A stretch of 64,000 bases of DNA from Gymnopus androsaceus JB14 (lineage: Eukaryota > Basidiomycota > Agaricomycetes > Agaricales > Omphalotaceae): assembly GCA_009733575.1 (NCBI GenBank), contig ML769482.1, forward strand, positions 1 to 64,000, given 5' to 3'. The translations under genes and the position numbers were made by a program. Below the pieces are notes generated by a model. That model had not been told where the DNA came from. It did not search any database and saw nothing but the letters and a program-made list of their open reading frames with translations. Positions 56,757 through 64,000 of this stretch are shown one piece after another (the first letter of the stretch is position 1; each line of letters opens with the position of its first letter).

Positions 56757-58887
56757 ATGAAGCAATCTCTGGCTTCAGCTTCCTCGAGCTCTTCTCCTCC
56801 TCGTTCTTCAATAGCAGCCACCTCTATTATAGACGGAAAGCGGCCAAGGCTCAAGGAAACCCAATTCACATACAAGCACGGTCAGAAATTACACTCAGAA
56901 ACAGCCGAAAAAGTACCCTACTGCTTGGCCTACAACCGCTCTCTACTTGAAATGTAATAGTTCTTTGCTCTTTGCATGTCTGAGAAGCTCATCTATCGGC
57001 AGAGAGTATCTAGACGGGCACTTTGTGAAATATCTACGCCAAGGTTCCGTTTCCTTCATCGATTTCCCGGAAATTCCTACACATTGTCTGGATTTGGGCT
57101 GTGGGGTGTGTAATTTCGCTTCAACAAGTGGTACTAGTTCACAGTTGCTTCTCTCAACAGGCAGGGTCATGGGTCATTGAAGCCGCCAAAGAATGGCCTT
57201 CTACGCATTTTGTATGTATATTTGCACTTGACAGCTGTTCATCGACCAATGTTGAATCCCAGGTCGGCTTTGATCTTGTGAATGTCCAACTCCCCCTCAA
57301 TCTCCTCGATCCATCCTTAGAGGAAAGGATAAAGTGGATATATGGCAATTTGTGCGTACTAGTTTCTAGTGTGCTGCTATTGAAGCCAACGTGACAACAT
57401 CTTTCAGTTTGACGACCAAACTACCTTTCGAAGACGACGAGTTTGATCATATACATGTACAATCCATTGCCCTCGGAGTTCCGGAAAACAAAGTACGTAT
57501 CTATCTCTTCCTAAACTTCTCTTCACTTACAGATCACACTTGCAGTGGGGGGTGTTATTCGATGTAATCATGTTATCTAGTGATGCCCAAGGAATAAACT
57601 CATCCCTTTGTAGGAGATATGTCGTGTTTTACGGCCTGGTGGCTCCATAGAGATGGTAGAAGATGGTCCGTCTGCTTCCAGAATGAAAAGAAACATCCGA
57701 ACTAATCAACTACAGATGTCCTTTTCCCTGTTCTGCCTCGATGGTTTACTGCGCCTATGCGAGCCAGACCACGGCGTGCTGATTCTGTACATCTACCTGA
57801 AGGCTCATTGCGCGGGAAATTCTCCTCACCACCAGAATCTTCGACTCCTCACGATCATGCTTTGCTCGAATCACTGTACAAATCTGTGTTCGAACATCGT
57901 TTCGTCAACATGAAACCGTCGGGTATAGCTTTCAATTCTTAGCACTTTACAGCTTTCTGACTTTGTTTCTCTTAGCTGTATTACCGAGCTACTTCACGAC
58001 ATACTTCAGACACGTTACTCTGGGTCCCGTCCTCAGCTTTCCCTATGCCACCGCTTCCCCCATTACAGCCTCTTCCTCCCCAAATGGCTACGGCCTACGC
58101 AGTCGGACCATTGGGCCTTGATCTTGATCAACGCGCATCTGTCTTACCCCCCGTTTCTTCATCAGTACCCACCCGCCCCATATCTTTATCGTTTTCCTCT
58201 GCCATGTCAAAGGAATCATCCACAAGTGACTCCTCGCAGGCTTCCCGAGAAAAGTCTCATTCATTTTCTTCTGCTGATGTACTGTCCTCGGTTACCACAA
58301 GCGATACCGACATCCAATCAGAGGACCTCCCTTCACCTCCGCCGAGAGATCTATACACACTGGAAACCAGTGGGTTGGCTAATAACACTGCGTCCAGAGT
58401 TCCTTTGGTCTCACCTGAACGGCTCAAGTCTCTCAAGGAACGCTCCCTGGCTATGCATCTTTATCGCACATATAACATCGTGCTCGGGTGCCAAGAGGCT
58501 CTATGGGAGGAACTGAAGGATCGCATACGGAACCGAAAATGCGAACTTGAGCCTTTCGGGTGGGAGGATGAAGATGAGTTTGAAGAGGTTCAGAATCGCA
58601 AAAAATTTGAGCGGTTACTTGAGCGCTACAGGAAGTGCGTATATATCTATCTCTCTTTGCTGTCGTACTCATGTGTCGTCAGTGATATGCAATTGCGAGT
58701 CTCACTTTGGTGTTCTGTGAAGGACATTGGATGGCCGCTTCCCCCAAGAGAGCCTTTGACGAAAGCTGAGCTTATTGAGGAGGAAAGGATGCGTGAAGCA
58801 ATGCTGGAAGCGAGACGAAATGCTACGTTTGAAGACCAGCAATTACCTTGTCGATCGGTGAGAGTTCTTGTAGGTTTTAAGCCATGA
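56757..58887 (+). CDS. Class I SAM-dependent methyltransferase, Agaricomycete type
   Basis: Starts with a serine-rich leader, then RLKETQFTYKHGQKLHSETA. SAM motif I CLDLGCGAGSWVIEAAKEWP is built across an intron. Then VGFDLVNVQLPLNLLDP, LPFEDDEFDHIHVQSIALGV, and EICRVLRPGGSIEMVEDD follow (motifs II-III region). A long Ser/Pro-rich insertion (PLPPLQPLPPQ...) interrupts the C-terminal part, followed by RSLAMHLYRTYNIVLGCQEA and KDIGWPLPPREPLTKAELIE. The layout resembles fungal LaeA-like/UbiE-type methyltransferases, but the substrate is unknown. A last intron near 58858 could replace the final residues; the given stop is the simplest reading. About seven introns. Confidence 0.8.
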
Positions 58888-59148
58888 TATGATAATTTTT
58901 TATTCTTCGGACCACAAGTATACCAGTACTTTAAGTACTTATGTGCTTTAAAGCACCTGTATTTTGACATGCATCTCACTGTAAAATAAACATGTAGATA
59001 TGTAGTTTTAAATCAAATTATTGCTGATTTTGAGCTCGAAGTCTGGATGGGCGCTAACGTTTTCCAAAAAAGACATGAGCGCTACATAATGTGTGTGACT
59101 GTAACGCGATTTTTTTTTTGAAGCGCCTCTTGCTAATTCTCCACTCCA

Positions 59149-62100
59149 ATGGCGGCTTCGACTTCTCGAGAGCCGCAAGATATTCCTCTTCCTCCTAGTC
59201 CCCCGTCCGCCTCCGAGAAACTCGAAAAGTCTGGTAAGAAGTTGAAGGGAAAAGGAAAGGGCAAGGAGACGAGCGGTATTCAAAAGAAACGATCGACAAC
59301 GGCAAAGTCCTTCACTGCGACTCCCGCTACGCCTCCAATATATGAGGACGATCCACCATTGAATTGGGTATCCTTAACAGATTTCCTCCCAAGCAAAACC
59401 CCACCGATTTTCACCAAGGATGGCAGGTGAGAGCGATTTCTATGCCATCATGTCTTTTGCTAATGCATCACAAGTTATTACTTTGCCCTTGAGGGTTATT
59501 CCGTGAAAATATTTGCTACCTCTACAGGCCAGCTGGTGTCCACATTATCTTCCCCACCATCTAGTAATGGGGCTATACCAGAAACCTTGACATCCGTTGT
59601 TCTCAATCCTCAAAATATCTTCCAAATTATAACCGGCTCGCTAGATGGATCCATCAGGATTTGGGATTACTTGGATGCTACATTAATCAGAACTTTGGAT
59701 ATCGGGCAGCCCATACATCAGATGTGTACACACGACAAGTACCAGGATTTTATCTTTGTTACTGCTTCCCGGCCAAACAAGCAGAAAAAGAAAGCTTGTA
59801 AGTTCTATCTGACTGATATGCAGTCTCTCTCTGATTAGCTTTTTCAGTCGAAGAAAGTGCATTTGTCTTTCGAATATCCTTAAAAGCCACGGAAATATCG
59901 TCGCAGTCGGCAAACCAGAAACCTGCGGATATAACACCTTTGGGCAAAATACGATATCCCACTGGTCTTGCAGTTTCACCTAGTGGAAACTGGCTGGTTG
60001 CTGCAGCAGGACACAAAGCCTACGTTTCAAATCTACTTGACATCAAGTCCGGGTTCACGAAATACGTTTCTTCTGAAAGACTCACATGCCTTGCCTTCCA
60101 CCCTGTGGAAGATTATTTCGCTACCGGAGACGTGAAGGGAAACATCAGGCTTTGGTATTGTTTGAACGAGTCTTCAAATGTCAAGGTGGCTGGATTAGAA
60201 AAGAAGACTCAGACAGCGAGTTTTCACTGGCATGCGCACGCCGTGTCGTCGCTTGCATTCACAACCAACGGTGCATATCTTTTGAGTGGTGGGGAGGAAT
60301 CCGTTCTTGTAATATGGCAATTGCATTCGGGCAAGAAAGAATTCGTTCCTCGAGTAGGCGCACCTCTACAAACCATCTCGATAACTAAAACTGTCGACGG
60401 AAGGGAAGAGTACCTTTTGGGTCTGACGGACGCGACTTTTGTTTTCGTGAGCGCGGCCACGCTCAAGATATCCAGAAGCTACTCGCACATGAAACTCAGT
60501 AAGTGGTTGCTATTGTACTTTTGTTGGACGCACGCTAAACTATCCCTCAGTCCTTTCAGATAAGGTCTCGTCATCTTCAAGACCCGTTCCTCTAGCGGTG
60601 CACCCTTCCTCATCTACCATTATCCTTCCTTCATCACACGCATCTTCAGTCCAAATGTTCTCCTTCACCTCTTCGAAAATAATCTCCGAGTTGGAGATAT
60701 CCCCGTCAAATAGAGTTTCGCGACGGGACGAAAAACCCATAGAGCCTTCGCGAGTCGAACACGTTGTAGTCTCTCCTTCTGGCGAATGGATGGCATCTAT
60801 AGACGCTCGCATAGGAAACGAAGATTTCCAAGGGGAAGTGCACATGAAAATCTGGCGGTGGGATCGAAAAAGTTCTCTATGGACCCTCAATACTCGTATA
60901 GATAGACCGCACGGTCTACATAGCGTTTCGCACCTGTCCTTTAGCCCTCGGCCCCAACCTGCCCAGGAGTCTCATCTGGTTACTACCGGAGGCGACGGTG
61001 CAGTCAAAACATGGAGACTTCGTTCCAGTCAGGGAAAGAATGAAGCACTAGAAGGTCTGTCGCCATTTTTTCGTTTCTACTATAAATGCTGATTGTAGTA
61101 TGTACTCAGAATTCTGGGTTGCTCGCTCATCATTCAATTTCCGGCAAGAAATACCTTCACATGCGTCATGGTCCCCGGATGGATCTCTTCTAGCGGTGAC
61201 CTTTGGCCGCCATGTTTCGCTATACGACGCTTTGACAAATATCCACCGAAGCACTTTCACTTCACCCGAATGCTCGTTTGCCAAGGCGGCACATTTTGTT
61301 GGACGAGGTCGATTTTTGGCAATTCGAGGGGAACAGGATCTTGTCGTGTGGGACGTTGTATCTCGTTCAGGTATGTATGTCTGTGGCTTTACTTTTGGCT
61401 TGAACTCAAAAAGTTCTCTCAGTGTGTTGGAACTTTACGAGCTCCTCCCCCATTGACGACTTGGTACCTCACCCTGATAATGATAGCTTTGCCGTCATCA
61501 CCTCCAGCTTTCCGGATCGTTCGAGAGTACATGTATTCTCTCCTTCGACATCCAAGCCCTCAAAGACCACCTTTTTACCTTTCGCAATTCAGAGCATAGC
61601 CTGGTACTCGCCCAAACCCACTGCTTCTATCAGTTTTGCTGCAATAACACAAAACTGGACGTTTGTGCTTGTTGGTGATGACATGAAGGCTCCAGAGGTG
61701 GAAGGGACTTTGGCTGTAGGGATCAACTCGCGGTCCCCACTTCAGCGTCGAACACTCTTCCAGGATATCTTTGGAAAATCTATATTTGACCAAACGCCAA
61801 CCAATCCCTCCTCAGGTGCCATTCTGCAGCGCACAGCAGGCCCAGTTGATCAAACTGTGTTTGACATACCGGCATATCTTGCTCCTCCAGTAGAGAGTCT
61901 ATTCGACCCGCTTATGATGGGCTTTTTGAAACGACGTCCGGATGAAGCTGATCCCCCTCCACCGCCGGATGTAGCCGGAGACGAAGATGTGGATATGGAG
62001 GTTGACAACATGAATATCGAACCTGTTGTTCCTTCGCGGAAATTCAAAGTGGAAGCCAAAGAGATATCGTCGTTGGTAGGCCTTTTTCAAACATACTCGC

Positions 62101-62370
62101 TACAGCGTGCGTTTCTTTACATCCTTCATTTCCTGTGCGTTTACTGATCGTACTCTAGACCATGCTCTTCCCCAAACGCCCAAAGTGAACGGCATTGTCA
62201 AAATCAACGGAGTGCATGCTGTACCTTCCCCTACACCATCAAAATCCCTCAAGTCCACCACTAAGCCAGTGAGTGTGGACGTCGTGTCTCCCCCTTCACC
62301 TGAGCCTACGCCGTCACCTATGGTAAATGGAATCGGGAAAAAAAGAAAGAAAGCGTCGGATTTCTATTAG
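59149..62370 (+). CDS. UTP17: WDR75 / Utp17 (Nan1), small-subunit processome WD-repeat protein
   Basis: U3 snoRNP t-UTP factor needed for rDNA transcription and early 18S processing. The N-terminus is basic (KKLKGKGKGKETSGIQKKRS). The first beta-propeller gives FALEGYSVKIFATSTGQLVS, ITGSLDGSIRIWDYLDATLI, RLTCLAFHPVEDYFATGDVK, GNIRLWY, and SSLAFTTNGAYLLSGGEESV. The second gives VVVSPSGEWMASIDARIGNE, MKIWRWDRKSSLWTLNTRID, HLVTTGGDGAVKTWRL, ASWSPDGSLLAVTFGRHVSL and FLAIRGEQDLVVWDV. The C-terminal SLFDPLMMGFLKRRPDEAD region matches the family, and a basic tail GKKRKKASDFY ends at 62370. About eight introns, all explainable as GT-AG. No slip was noticed. Confidence 0.92.
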
Positions 62371-62664
62371 TGAATTCTGTATGCAGACAATTCGTTACTT
62401 GCATTGTTGTCGTATAGCTATTATTCGCATTCTGCTTCATCTGAACCCCCTGTCATTGTTGGTGTTTACCAGCGGCTGCGAGTTGGTTCCACGGAATCAA
62501 TCGGAAGTAAATTCTGATATTTTATTTAAAGCTACATACGGGTAGGTAATGTGAAGATAGTAGTAAAAGATATGCTGAATACAGGAGTTATGCTCCAATA
62601 AGCAAGAAGAATTAAATGCGTAATTAGTACAGATTCCATCCTTTCAATATTCCAGGTCCATGGC

Positions 62665-64000
62665 TTAACCATTAAGCAACTCCTCCTCCTCTTGCGTTTT
62701 GGCTCCAATATCAACAATCATGAGCTCAGGAACATGCGCTCTAACATAGCTCATCTGGTGGTCGTTGAATTCAGTCACCATGCCTTTCGACATGTACGTC
62801 TTGCGAACCGGGACCCCGCACATCTTTCGCGCGCCCACAAACTCGGTGAAGATGTTGGGCATGATGTTCTGCACTTCGAGGATGTTGAGGCGGGGACAGA
62901 CAACACGAGGAAGTCTATTTTCGTCTGCTAGAACCTCCGGTAGCGGCGCCGTCGCGTCGTCAAAGACAAAGTTCTCGAATATTTGAAACTTTATACGGAC
63001 GTCGTGGCCCAAGGCGGGGTGGAGCTTCATGGTATCGGGGTCGAATATGAAAGCCTGGAGAATGTCATACTCGAGTGCTGCCATACGAGCGTACGTGAGG
63101 AGTGGCATCGAGTCCAGCCACTTGATCATTACGGGGAGCATAGGTGGTGGGCAGTTGGTGGTGTAGAGCGTGAGGAGCTTGATTTCAGGGAATCGACCAG
63201 TCATGAAAGAGTAAAAGGGATCGTAATTATCGCCTTTAAAGTTCATGATGGTCAAATCTCTGACATGAGGGGCAGTAAAGTGCGAGACGATACTCGTGGT
63301 GAACTGGGCTGCAAAGTTGGCTAGAACGAGGGTGTGGAGCTGAGGGAGATTGATAGGCACGGAGCTAGAGAATCTGCCACTGGGACCAGCACCATCCAGG
63401 GAAAGCTTGGTCAACCTCGGGGAGCTGTCAAGTATTTCTCGGAAGCGCGACAGAGGAGGACAGAGGTGGAGGGGGATCCTTCGAATGTCCAGTGTGCTGA
63501 GATTCGCAAGTGAAGGAGTATTGGTCCAATCGATGTGGACCCCATTCATAGTAAAAGATTTCAAGGTCGGGACGAGCGTTCCTCCAAAGAGCGGATAAAG
63601 GGTGACCTGGTGATTCCGAGGCATGAATACGGTGCCGGTGGGGTTGAAATTGTGGCCAGGCCATGGTATACGGGTCTCCAGTTCGATGAATCTCGAAACG
63701 CTCCATTGTCAGAGGGGGACTGCCGTCCTTTCCATAGTCGTTGAGCCATTTGAGAACAGAGAGAATGGGATCCCAATTGTGAAGAAGAATGATGAGCATT
63801 CGGATATGATGGAGATGAGGAGTGAGGGCTTTGAGAAGAGCACAAATCTCCTCGTCTGTGTATGCGCGTTCTGGCATGTCGTTGATTCGAAGATCGAGAG
63901 GCGAAACGCCGGAACGATCAACAAAGGCCAACGAGCGCTCAAACGGAGGCTCATCGCGGAACCAGATGGCGTTCCAAAGAGTGGAATCTGAAACGGCAGC
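62665..64000 (-). CDS. F-box/LRR protein, N-terminus beyond the right window edge
   Basis: At the edge the frame reads WNAIWFRDEPPFERSLAFVD, then RSGVSPLDLRI, the stretch that follows the F-box in many mushroom proteins. LRR-like repeats follow: SFTMNGVHIDWTNTPSLANL, TLDIRRIPLHLCPPLSRFRE, LTKLSLDGAGPSGRF, LPQLHTLVLANFAAQFTTSI, and VRDLTIMNFKGDNYDPFYSF. It ends in an acidic EEEELLNG at 62665. It probably gives an SCF substrate receptor of unknown target. At 63661-63670 the frame slips by one base between RTGDPYT and PWPGHNFNPTGTVF. It may be related to the gene at the left edge. Confidence 0.78.

Overview
This window is nuclear genomic DNA from a filamentous basidiomycete, most likely a mushroom-forming Agaricomycete. 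The evidence is many short GT-AG introns (about 45-65 nt), eukaryotic housekeeping genes, and families typical of these fungi: F-box/LRR proteins with an SPIRxLPPEI-type F-box, a DUF6593 protein, and a 7TM protein of the unnamed Agaricomycete type. There is no CRISPR array, no bacterial operon and no clear secondary-metabolite cluster. Genes are dense and alternate strongly in strand. Divergent pairs share very short promoters and convergent pairs have stops only a few to about 150 bases apart.

Layout. 0-4.7 kb: end of an F-box gene (-), an unresolved small gene, a seven-TM protein (+) and Sec61 gamma (-). 4.8-13.5 kb: mitochondrial PPR-type protein (+), glycine dehydrogenase P-protein (-), FBXO21-like F-box/YccV protein (+). 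13.9-21.8 kb: DUF6593 protein (+), Rrp1 rRNA processing factor (-), hydroxyisourate hydrolase (+), Ubc12 NEDD8 E2 (-), isopenicillin-N-synthase-like 2OG oxygenase (+), E(z)/EZH2 H3K27 methyltransferase (-). 22-26.8 kb: ARMH3-like protein (+), RSC9/ARID2-like remodeller subunit (-). 26.8-29.1 kb: a gene-poor island with a MITE-like element and an intron-containing tRNA-Thr. 29.1-40.7 kb: PABA synthase (-), TTI1 (+), dCMP deaminase (-), RNase P/MRP subunit Pop3 (-), arrestin-like adaptor (+). 41.2-49.9 kb: secreted PI-PLC-like protein (+), FCP1/NIF-type HAD protein (-), Vta1 (-), a gene-poor stretch, an unknown protein (-). 50.2-53.8 kb: a cyclase-family enzyme and two tandem rhamnogalacturonan acetylesterases (all -). 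54.2-64 kb: GNL1 GTPase (-), SAM methyltransferase (+), WDR75/Utp17 (+), F-box/LRR gene running off the right edge (-).

Functional themes: ribosome biogenesis (Rrp1, WDR75, GNL1), RNA processing (Pop3), chromatin (EZH2, RSC9), PIKK assembly (TTI1), endosomal sorting (Vta1, arrestin), one-carbon/folate/nucleotide metabolism (P-protein, PABA synthase, dCMP deaminase), purine catabolism (HIUase) and pectin side-chain deacetylation (CE12 pair). No adjacent genes form an obvious pathway operon.

The strongest unexpected signal is technical or evolutionary. At about 17 places a conserved protein continues in another frame after a one-base slip, often in a homopolymer. Long genes such as TTI1 and PABA synthase are nevertheless clean. 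Other notable items are two GC-AG introns, the 595-bp MITE, a hydrophobic tail on Ubc12, an Asp-to-Asn change in the FCP1-like motif, and divergent gene pairs with start codons as little as 31 bp apart. I did not find a convincing new defence or mobile system. Exon boundaries were read by eye, so gene spans are start-to-stop extents that include introns.
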